In this document: piece by piece, positions 19,401 through 24,324 of the stretch
Numbering within the stretch: the first letter of the stretch is position 1
How the letters are laid out: each line of letters starts with the position of its first letter
IMG/VR virus record: IMGVR_UViG_3300036770_006688
Coordinates: 1-24,324 of that record
Source of the DNA: a virus
Length of the DNA: 24,324 nucleotides
Strand: one strand, 5' to 3'
Position numbers and translations under genes: made by a program
The notes under the pieces: model-generated
Database searches by the model: none
Told to the model about the DNA's origin: nothing
Seen by the model: the letters and a program-made list of their open reading frames with translations, nothing else

Positions 19401-21969
19401 AAGAATCTTCTAGTGTGTAATGTAATTTTACCCTCCTTGAGTCCAATGCCTTAACATAATATTTTGCATTAGTGTCAATTCCACTAATATTTTTTTGATT
19501 ATCGGTATTGTATATTACTTGTTCATTATCATTAAATTTGTGATCAATATTGAACTCAATTATATCATCAGATAAATTTACAGATGTTTCAGAATTAAAA
19601 TCACTTGAATGTATAAAGGAAACTAATTCTACGACAGCTTCGGCTCCAAATCCCCCACCTCCAGTTATAGTTACAGTTGGCTCATCTATATAATCGAATC
19701 CAGGATCGATAACATCGATTCTTTCCAATTTACCTTCTATAGCTGGTATAATGGAGGCACCAAATCCAATTGAATCAGAGATAACTACCTTTGGGGGATT
19801 TAACACATTATAACCGTCACCAGTGTTTAATACATCAATTTTTTTAATACCCCCATAAAAAACTGAGTCTTCCGACTTAAAGTTGGTAAGTTCTACTCCA
19901 TTTATAAAAATACCGATTGTTCCAGGTTCGGTTATTTCAGACTTTTCCGTTATTTCTGGGGTATTTAATTTTTTAATTAAAGTCTGAGGTCTTACCTTTA
20001 ATTTATTAAGATCAAGATCATTAAATTTAGTGGGCTCAATAAGACTTTCAAATCCAGGGGATACTATACCATTAAAAACTATAAAATCACCTTTATCAAT
20101 ATCGGTTAAACTTCTTGATAAATTTATTATTTTATCAGATACTTTATTGACAAAATAAATTCCATTACTTGTTATTGAATTTTCAGAATTTATTGCCTTA
20201 TATACAATTGAGTCTCCAGTAAATAAACCATGATTAACTGGAAATTCAATTTCAATTAAGTCAATATAATTTTTTTCTGGTACTTTTAAAGTAAAATCTT
20301 TAATTTCTAATGCAAAATCCAAATATGTTGGCAAAGATGGTGACGATACATATAAATCACCATCATAATTAGTATAGATATTTTGAATATTTGAATTATA
20401 AACATTTAAATCCGAATATTCCTCATTTAAAGTATTAACTTTTGAGATATTTTTTCTTACAGTATAGCTTAAATTTATGTTTATTTGTCCTTGACCTTTT
20501 ATTGTTATTACTTTTTCATTATCTACAAATATAATATTTCCATTAAATACCTCTCCATCCGAGGCATATAGTGTAAAAGTATCCCCGATTACAAAATTAT
20601 GTGTGTCAAATAATTGTAATTTATAAGAAAAATCGGAAAAATCTTCTAATTGGATGGATTCAACATCATAAGTAACAGAAACATTGAAAAACCAGTTATT
20701 AGCTTTAAATCCCTTTACATCATTTCCTAAGGTCTTTATTTTTATTTTTTCATTTTTTTTATAATAAAAAGTATTATCAATATAATCAATCTCACCTAAA
20801 ACTCCAGTAACAAACATACTTACGGTATTTCCTTCAATATCAATACCGTAAATTGAATTATTAATTTTTATTTCAGTTTTTTCTGGTATATTAAAATCTA
20901 TTCCGGTACAATCTAAAAATTGATTTAATACTTTACTAGAATATGAAACGTAGAAAGTTGTACCATCTTCTAAATCTATTCTAAGTTCACCCTGTTCAGG
21001 AAACCCAACTGTTGAATCGACATCAATATAATTTAATCCAGAATTTATTCTCGATGTTGATATTGTCTTAGGATGTATACTAAATTCACTTTTTATTGTA
21101 CCTGAAACATCAACGTCTCTATTATAATTGTAATCTAGACTTATAATATAATATTCTTTATTTTTTCTTATAATTTTATTTACTTCAACTATTGTCCCTT
21201 GAGCAAGAGGAATAAAATCTGATGGATCTTGATATACTGTAGAATTAATTAATTTATATGGATCACCTTCAATAACTTCAACCACAAGGTCTTTTGTTAC
21301 TCTATATTGAGCATCAGAAGGTCTTATTAAAAAATCTCTGGGTTTTATTACATCAACAGTTTTACCATAGAGAGCACCAAAAAGAATTCTAAAAGATTCA
21401 TCAGAACCTTTAGAAGTATAAAAAGATTTTATATTTTTGACAAAATTAGAAGAATTTAATCCTGTAAAAAATTCTCTTTCTTCAAATCCTGGTGTAATTC
21501 GTTTTTTTGCCTGAAGAGCAAATTGCTGTAAATATAGTAAACTTAAATTTATTACTTTTGAATTTATTGAATGTCTATCAAGCTCTGTTTCAGAGAATTC
21601 TAAATATTGTTTATCAATTTTTGAAATCCCACTAAATCCCCTTACACATCCAATAAAAGAAGTTTCGGTCTTTGATTTGTAGAGTATTATTTCATTATCT
21701 ATTTTTAATAGGCCGTTTAAATCTGGAAATCCTATTGTACTATCTACGAAAATTTCAGAATCATTAAAATTAACATCATTAGTTAAAACTGTTTCATTCT
21801 TTAAATTAAAAATTATATCTATATCTAAATTTTTATCTAAATTTTGTATAATTTCTGTCGATGTATCAGAAATATAATACTGCTTTAAAAATTCTGAAAA
21901 AAGAGGATACTCTTCTTTTACAAAAGAGGGTAATTGATAGTCTACGATTGATGAAACAGGAATCCTCAT
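13453..21969 (-). CDS. 7: Giant baseplate wedge protein, gp7-like core interrupted by repeats and a YHYH domain
   Basis: A 2838-residue protein in the gene 7 position. Residues ~13-32 (LPSFVKEEYPLFSEFLKQYY) and ~165-285, with FYTSKGSDESFRILFGALYG at 183-202, resemble the C-terminal region of T4 gp7 (FYSTKG...YKFLFKVLYNEEVEI, recalled from memory). A second T4-like piece appears only near residues 2350-2400: SNYYQYFSYDLRSEVSYDKW then NHTAGFKKFG, against YY...W...HPVGF in T4. Between them lie an 'FP..G.L.I..E..' repeat (another at 76-114), six or so NHxFxxGExVxY repeats, many NPGxGY-type repeats, and a YHYH-type domain at ~1205-1305. The last ~440 residues are unrecognised apart from IDTFNKFLFRFKKYL-type helices and beta-rich segments. 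T4 gp7 is 1032 residues. The start overlaps the gp6 stop by four bases (ATGA), which fixes the start. Naming it gp7 is an inference from partial similarity plus gene order. Confidence 0.85.
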   Translation of the reverse strand: MRIPVSSIVDYQLPSFVKEEYPLFSEFLKQYYISDTSTEIIQNLDKNLDIDIIFNLKNETVLTNDVNFNDSEIFVDSTIGFPDLNGLLKIDNEIILYKSKTETSFIGCVRGFSGISKIDKQYLEFSETELDRHSINSKVINLSLLYLQQFALQAKKRITPGFEEREFFTGLNSSNFVKNIKSFYTSKGSDESFRILFGALYGKTVDVIKPRDFLIRPSDAQYRVTKDLVVEVIEGDPYKLINSTVYQDPSDFIPLAQGTIVEVNKIIRKNKEYYIISLDYNYNRDVDVSGTIKSEFSIHPKTISTSRINSGLNYIDVDSTVGFPEQGELRIDLEDGTTFYVSYSSKVLNQFLDCTGIDFNIPEKTEIKINNSIYGIDIEGNTVSMFVTGVLGEIDYIDNTFYYKKNEKIKIKTLGNDVKGFKANNWFFNVSVTYDVESIQLEDFSDFSYKLQLFDTHNFVIGDTFTLYASDGEVFNGNIIFVDNEKVITIKGQGQININLSYTVRKNISKVNTLNEEYSDLNVYNSNIQNIYTNYDGDLYVSSPSLPTYLDFALEIKDFTLKVPEKNYIDLIEIEFPVNHGLFTGDSIVYKAINSENSITSNGIYFVNKVSDKIINLSRSLTDIDKGDFIVFNGIVSPGFESLIEPTKFNDLDLNKLKVRPQTLIKKLNTPEITEKSEITEPGTIGIFINGVELTNFKSEDSVFYGGIKKIDVLNTGDGYNVLNPPKVVISDSIGFGASIIPAIEGKLERIDVIDPGFDYIDEPTVTITGGGGFGAEAVVELVSFIHSSDFNSETSVNLSDDIIEFNIDHKFNDNEQVIYNTDNQKNISGIDTNAKYYVKALDSRRVKLHYTLEDSSVGINTINLSGIGTGIHSLISVNSKKRISNIKVINSGQKYRNKKVKISGINTSSNTLTIIDHGYESGEIITYYPDDSPIVGLNSLESYYVTVIDTDNIRLSGISTIESVESNFIRKEYVGIISATSGNHYFNYPEIKVELSGRIGISTFIGQDLTAKLQPVFSGKIYSAFIENKGQKYGSENIINYERKPVIEVQTGRNAQVTPIILNGSIVKVVVNSPGTDYQQVPELIITPFDNGATLTPVLSNGKLVDVIIVNGGQNLDPQLTSIAVVSKGTGVNFNVNLESRRINIVERLIKTKNITRDDGYLIRSVDSLEYTHLYAARALRQTALRKIGNKNIRDLVFTSGKEQASTAHSPLIGWAYDGNPIYGPYGYANGNSGAIKALKSGYELKSLSQLNLEDRPSTSTYPLGFFVEDYIFTKNGDLDEHNGRFCITPDYPNGIYAYFCTISDFIADSSNPFFNYFSPVFPYVIGPTFKNKLININDKFEDLGNKILRNTTPYNLLNSKSNYEFILNPSKIKDEALEIIKTKDSSIDNIQVINPGIDYKVNDIVTFTDNTIARVDNISGVAVTSIVVSNISIDNLEVVPFRNSYIGFFTGPHDIETTKQFKFNSQFELDKKIIAIPYKNTLSLSFQIEPTSTTGIITYFGVNGNLSFPLKENDTFTINDEKVKILSIDVESSRIKVLRNYLGTSGVNTHQINSQLIEDSRKITFSIGLSTSYNFKLNSEFYLNPNESLGIGTIGNYTLNISNSGLGDTTITIPVKSVYLKNHQLNSGDSLLYSTNGGTSIQVSTNGIASTTLTLNQELFVTKINNDLIGLSTQRSGIGKTDGILYFTSVGTGVNHSFKTNYENTLLGNISKNTVTVSTASSHGLSILDTVNVDLVSGIQTTYKIYYNDYNRRICVNKKSVNSVDIVNNTISCINHKFERGEKVIYESNSVVGGLTNNEIYYIIPVTKDSFKLARTYYNSIKTPIEEIELTSSGVGEFSSINPKIKIIKDQNIVFDVSDSSLSFIFSGETYSAFDLKLYFDSKLINEYFTYDLVKFGEVGISSSANYTLITKNLPNNLYYSFDPINLQFSPDTKKEIYYDFDQINAFQLHKNNSLYAGKHSITSISSTTFSYELEKYPEENRYDSINSQIKFYSPSSSITGPIKSLKITNFEVSENLPQVKSIISANGKNANLLPVSNSIGSIEKVKKLDIGFDYNVDYTIRPKGSIPKIIKLKPLYQLESVGIQTRGFGYSYLPDLILIDQTTGQIYSDVELEYREQENKVLIIQNTNKIRNSDLKIIPINNDNGFDIDEITYNVSSRLVTVKLKTGFNDLNDFPFNVGEKVYIENVPVFSSSTVKGYNSSNYAYNSFEIISSTPNIGGIGATFSYSVANFVGSGTTLGTVDSFYTTGFAIPDSYLPSFDIKIKANDFFKNETLKTVSGGIGEVVEWDSENNILKAISSSDIEVGDIIYGETSNNYSEITEIYSPQSFVDINSNSIVNKGWNDKIGFLNDTLQRIHDSNYYQYFSYDLRSEVSYDKWTDSVDALNHTAGFKKFGNLLVNSTHENVGFNTTQDLGTVEIINDIQSVLDVNCVSDFDLVTENYFNIENSLKSNEVYFKSRRLQNYIESIGNKVITIDDISDKFKPQEPEEKTIIDTFNKFLFRFKKYLIHISDKLEPDNSQCLLLNLIHNNDIVSINQYAINESQKELGYFDAVVNGLNLEVSFSPIIFSNKIYPINTFSFNISDSDEITGNTSLGDIIEINSNIATGIGTTSIIKIPNTKSAAKVLIVYSDQENNSYYSDEINYIQDGSNIFYNSYSELNLGQSPGIGTYSLSYDGSDIDIQLHPTEQSEFAINSLSIEMSDLTSNSSDILILSGNKLESTYVGVATTGSPQRTLIYSYDNNYTSGLHQILIETENTNNINYSEILTMLNSSNQDVYSVEFGKLNSESEIGVTEVEYSISTGNLEIYFTPYQDINYQVRIFSTLTSKFRRSETLII
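16446..20615 (-). repeat. Dispersed NHxFxxGExVxY repeats in the gp7-like protein
   Basis: About six copies of a 45-80 residue unit are scattered through the insertion. Their starts read THNFVIGDTFTLY (~20615), VNHGLFTGDSIVY (~20249), IDHKFNDNEQVIY (~19560), IDHGYESGEIITY (~19235), KNHQLNSGDSLLY (~17112) and INHKFERGEKVIY (~16653). Each begins with Asn/Asp-His, a Gly-Asp/Glu turn and a Tyr. Most continue with a Y-Y/F-V strand and an I-x-Leu-Ser/Ala strand, and some end in a Gly-x-Gly-x-His/Phe turn. A further copy is at ~13040-13300 in the next gene. Confidence 0.75.
18055..18360 (-). other. YHYH-type domain inside the gp7-like protein
   Basis: Residues about 1205-1305 show the YHYH-family pattern: a His before Pro-Leu (TAHSPLIGWAYDGNPIYGPY), then LDEHNGRFCITPDYPNGIYA followed by YFCT. 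The signature Gly-Trp/Phe-x-x-Asp-Gly-x-Pro-Ile-Tyr-Gly and Leu-Asp-Glu-x-Asn-Gly-Arg are both present, but the His of the eponymous YHYH is replaced (YAYF). The domain's function is unknown to me; here it is embedded in a baseplate protein. Confidence 0.8.
21620..21750 (-). repeat. 'Insert-FP-G-strand-E-Y-RG' repeat, first copy in the gp7-like protein
   Basis: Residues ~73-115 read DSTIGFPDLNGLLKIDNEII, then LYKSKTETSFIGCVRGFSG. A second copy at about 20900-21020 starts DSTVGFPEQGELRID and ends FLDCTG. Related segments occur at about 12781-12925 in the next gene (KGGDLIKIDEEYLNVIS) and at about 1980-2150 in the DUF4815 gene (ISTSGF, then IIGKEIIRYTGITANTLTGI). The form is Ser-Thr-x-Gly-Phe, Gly-strand, Glu-strand-Tyr, then a short strand and Arg/Thr-Gly. 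Confidence 0.7.
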
Positions 21970-23864
21970 GTTCTAATAAATTTATTTTCGGTATAACTTG
22001 ATGTAGAAATATAGTTTGATCCCGTAATATCAGCCCCAGAAGAAATATTATCAACAATCATGTTTATAGTACTAGTTGCGACTGATAATTGTAAATATAA
22101 ATCTTGTAATCCAATTACGTCATTTGATTTAGGTATTGCAGATATTTCTATAATATTATCAAAACCAAATTTTTTAACGGTATCTCTAATATTTATAGGG
22201 TATAAAATTATTTCTCCTTTGGCGTAATCAATTTCACCAACATTTCTTCTTACAATATTAATTGTTTGTTCGTCAGATATAGTGAATAAATTTATTGTTC
22301 CTAAATTTCCTGATGTTGGAGTATCGCTTAAATAAACTGGAGCATTTACCCCAGAAATATAAAATCCAGAAGATTTTATATTATTTCCTTGTGGGTTAGC
22401 TGTATGAAAGGAATTGCCGTAACAAATTTCATATGTTGCAAATTTATTGACTTCTGCCCTAAGATTTCTTCTTATTTGTATTTTTGTTATATTTGATGTT
22501 ATTGCTTCAGATGACTCATCAATCAAATTTAAGAATTTACTATACTTAAACCTAGCCCCATATTTATTCAATTCAGTTGATTTTGCATAGGTATTAATTA
22601 TATCAGTTAAATTAGATCTTAGCGCCTCAGGTGAAACAGTAAAATTTGGATTATAGTATACGGAAGTATCAAATTCAATATAGAGATATTTTAAATCAAT
22701 AATTTCTGGAACTATTCCAGCTACGGCATACTTTCTTAATGCCGATTTTATATTATCCTTTACATTATTAGATAAAAATTCACCATTTATTGGTTTTATG
22801 CTAATAAAAACTTTACCATATTGAGGAGGCGTAAGATTTTCTCCACCAAAAGCAGATATTGATTCTACTTCTGGATATATTTGACTTACGATAGTCTCAT
22901 AATCAGTTGAAGTAACTGCTCTATTTTGAGCAGAGTATAATCTTGGGGCATATCTTTTTATAGAATCCAAACTTTCTATAGTTTTACCACCAAAAGCTGG
23001 GGCATTTACGGTTATTCTTGATATATCAGCGGTTACTATTCTTCCGTTATTATCAAAAATTCTACCAGAAAATGAAAAATTATTAACACCGTTAACTTCT
23101 TCCCCTGCACAAGTAACATAAGTTACATCAATATAATTACCATTATCTAATTTTTTACCAAAAATATCATCCCCAAAGAATATTTCATAATATTCATCTT
23201 CTATTTCTTGTATAAAGAACACCCTAGAATCTTCTTTGACTTCAAAAATATCTCTACTTAAAATATATTTTTGAGAAAAATTGGAAGTCTCACTTGATCT
23301 TACAGAAACAGATATGAGTGAAGTATCAATTCCAATATTACTTAAAATAAATCTAGTGTTAGGGGAGTAAGTATAATTTTCAGTTATAAAATTTCCTTCA
23401 TAAACAGTTATATTATCAAAAAATGCCAATCCATCAACTACTGGGACTGTTATATCATCTAAAATGGAAAAAGTATAATTTGTATTGTTAATTTGACTTG
23501 AAGTAACGGCTACAGTTCCCTTTTTAAGAGTCAGAGTAAGTGGATTGGTTGTTAAATTATTTGTATCAACAAAGAAAGAAATATTTGCCCTGGCAGATGT
23601 TCTTGATCTTGGAAGATATCCTATTTCTTTTGCTCTTGATACAACATTTTCTCTTAATGTTGCACTATCAAGAAAAACTTCATTTGAAATTGCATTTGCA
23701 TTATAAGAGTTAATATAGGTATTATATGCAAGAGTATTAATTAAAATACTAAAATTTGACCCTTCAAAATCATAATCAGTAAAATTTGAATTTGCCCTTA
23801 AGTAATCCCTTATTGAGACTTTAATCTGATCGAAATCTAGGTTTGTAAATTGAGTAAGGGTCAT
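21966..23864 (-). CDS. 6: Baseplate wedge subunit gp6 (baseplate J-like family)
   Basis: Homologue of T4 gp6, the wedge protein that forms the iris ring around the inner baseplate. At 632 residues it is close to T4 gp6 (660), so it lacks the insertions of its neighbours. The N-terminal block reads DFDQIKVSIRDYL, then DYDFEGSNFSILINTLAYNT at ~31-50, NEVFLDSATLRENVVSRAKE and IGYLPRSRTSARA, a typical gp6 signature. The baseplate J-like core has NRAVTSTDYETIVSQIYPEV at ~312-331 and FGGENLTPPQYGKVFISIKP at ~336-355, close to the corresponding T4 segment (NRAVTAEDY, GGDQLVPPEYGRVF, recalled from memory). Its ATG shares one base with the gp25 stop (TAATG) and its TGA overlaps the start of the next gene (ATGA), so all three are likely translationally coupled. 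It should bind gp25 and the gp7-like protein in the wedge. Confidence 0.96.
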   Translation of the reverse strand: MTLTQFTNLDFDQIKVSIRDYLRANSNFTDYDFEGSNFSILINTLAYNTYINSYNANAISNEVFLDSATLRENVVSRAKEIGYLPRSRTSARANISFFVDTNNLTTNPLTLTLKKGTVAVTSSQINNTNYTFSILDDITVPVVDGLAFFDNITVYEGNFITENYTYSPNTRFILSNIGIDTSLISVSVRSSETSNFSQKYILSRDIFEVKEDSRVFFIQEIEDEYYEIFFGDDIFGKKLDNGNYIDVTYVTCAGEEVNGVNNFSFSGRIFDNNGRIVTADISRITVNAPAFGGKTIESLDSIKRYAPRLYSAQNRAVTSTDYETIVSQIYPEVESISAFGGENLTPPQYGKVFISIKPINGEFLSNNVKDNIKSALRKYAVAGIVPEIIDLKYLYIEFDTSVYYNPNFTVSPEALRSNLTDIINTYAKSTELNKYGARFKYSKFLNLIDESSEAITSNITKIQIRRNLRAEVNKFATYEICYGNSFHTANPQGNNIKSSGFYISGVNAPVYLSDTPTSGNLGTINLFTISDEQTINIVRRNVGEIDYAKGEIILYPINIRDTVKKFGFDNIIEISAIPKSNDVIGLQDLYLQLSVATSTINMIVDNISSGADITGSNYISTSSYTENKFIRT

Positions 23865-24256
23865 TATCTTGTTGATACTAGGGCCAGGGCTAATTGTTGA
23901 GGTAGAACATCGATACCTATTATATTATAAACTAGTCTTACATCAAATGAATTAGTATCATAATTAGGTAAAACAACCACTTCAGTCACGCTAATTCTTG
24001 GCTCATTTGTTAAGGTATTTCTTATTTCAGTTTCAAGTGCTGTAGCAGTAAATGAATCCATATTCTCAAATAAAAGTTTGTTAACAGAACTTCCGATATC
24101 AGAATATGGAACTTCACCTATCAAAGTATAAATTAAATTGCGAACGGATCTAGAAATAGCAGTTTCATTTTTGATTGCAATTGCATCATTAGTTAATGGG
24201 TTAATTTTAAAAGTAGCACTTATATCTTTAAACTGCTTACTGACCCGTATCGCCAT
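23864..24256 (-). CDS. 25: Baseplate wedge subunit gp25
   Basis: A member of the GPW/gp25 family, the small wedge protein that sits next to gp6 and the sheath-initiating part of the baseplate; related proteins occur in all contractile injection systems. Its 130 residues match the T4 length (132). The sequence shows the expected pattern: an N-terminal strand (IRVSKQFKDISATF) with NPLTNDAIAIKNETAI, then a helix SRSVRNLIYTLIGEVPYSD, the turn IGSSVNKLLFENMDSFTA (about residues 50-68), a long helix (TALETEIRNTLTNEPRI) and two C-terminal strands with NYDTNSFDVRLVYNI. It is the first complete gene of the series here and precedes gp6 with a one-base overlap. The 17 bases upstream contain no Shine-Dalgarno; repeated AATAAATA octamers lie just before. 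Confidence 0.96.
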   Translation of the reverse strand: MAIRVSKQFKDISATFKINPLTNDAIAIKNETAISRSVRNLIYTLIGEVPYSDIGSSVNKLLFENMDSFTATALETEIRNTLTNEPRISVTEVVVLPNYDTNSFDVRLVYNIIGIDVLPQQLALALVSTR

Positions 24257-24267
24257 TTTTGAAACAA

Positions 24268-24286
24268 TATTTATTATTTATTTATT
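24268..24286 (-). promoter_or_regulatory. Three overlapping AATAAATA octamers before gp25 (late-promoter-like)
   Basis: The minus strand from 24286 to 24268 contains AATAAATA three times (24286-24279, 24282-24275 and 24275-24268), each seven of eight against the T4 late element TATAAATA. The first leaves 22 bases to the gp25 ATG, similar to the spacing before gp8. They overlap the end and stop of the preceding gene. The pattern may be a late promoter or simply AT-rich low complexity. Confidence 0.32.
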
Positions 24287-24324
24287 GTTAAAGAATCTAA
24301 TCCATAATCCCAAGAATCAAAAAG
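24274..24324 (-). CDS. C-terminal end of an upstream gene (partial, right edge)
   Basis: Reading the minus strand from the right edge, only one frame stays open: it gives LFDSWDYGLDSLTINK and a TAA stop at 24276-24274, followed at once by a second TAA. The two other frames stop within 10 codons. The stop lies 17 bases before the gp25 start, the same tight spacing as elsewhere in this window, so this is probably the end of the preceding structural gene. Sixteen residues are too few to identify it; gp5, gp53 or another baseplate or tail gene would all be plausible by position. Confidence 0.5.
   Translation of the reverse strand, partial: LFDSWDYGLDSLTINK

Noticed and set aside
13453-21969. The 2838-residue frame as an assembly artefact or fused genes
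   Set aside because: The frame is continuous, both termini fit the neighbours by ATGA overlaps, codon use looks uniform, and giant structural genes are known in marine T4-like phages.
21866-22057. Minus-strand frame of 63 residues across the gp6/gp7-like junction
   Set aside because: It overlaps the ends of two real genes in another frame and shows no family features.
1-24324. tRNA genes, transposons, integrase sites or terminators
   Set aside because: All intergenic gaps are 22 bases or less, and I saw no inverted repeat with a T-run, cloverleaf-like segment or transposase motif.

Overview
This window is a single, gap-free stretch of the late structural module of a T4-like (Straboviridae/Kyanoviridae-type) myovirus, all on the minus strand. 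It reads from right to left: end of an unidentified gene, gp25, gp6, a giant gp7-like protein, a 1073-residue structural protein, gp8, a giant DUF4815 protein, a 74-residue protein, and the start of neck protein gp13. The order 25-6-7-8-...-13 is that of the T4 baseplate-wedge and neck genes. The very AT-rich composition (roughly 30% G+C by eye), the oversized structural proteins, the DUF4815 protein and the YHYH domain point to the marine branch (phages of Prochlorococcus, Synechococcus or Pelagibacter). Nothing in the window fixes the host: there is no auxiliary metabolic gene, tRNA or integrase.

Layout. Positions 23864-24256 (gp25) and 21966-23864 (gp6) are near T4 size and carry the family motifs. 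13453-21969 is a 2838-residue protein whose first ~290 residues and a segment near residues 2350-2400 resemble two parts of the C-terminal region of T4 gp7. The ~2050 residues between them are repeats and a YHYH domain. 10235-13456 is a repeat-built protein with no T4 counterpart. 8632-10212 is gp8 enlarged from 334 to 526 residues by insertions. 902-8626 fills the place where T4 keeps gp9-gp12 and wac and is the best candidate for the outer, host-facing part of the baseplate. 675-899 is a small coiled-coil protein, and 1-655 is gp13 without its C-terminus.

How the genes work together. gp25, gp6, gp7 and gp8 should form the baseplate wedge, the 1073-residue and DUF4815 proteins probably decorate or extend it, and gp13 belongs to the neck that joins head and tail. 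Genes overlap by 1 or 4 bases or are separated by at most 22 bases, which suggests one late transcript with coupled translation. No start codon has a clear Shine-Dalgarno sequence. Late-promoter-like octamers lie before gp25 and gp8.

The most interesting feature is modular growth. At least four short repeat types recur across up to four neighbouring baseplate genes and sit as insertions inside otherwise recognisable T4 wedge proteins. There is no stretch above 22 bases without a gene, apart from the partial genes at the two edges.
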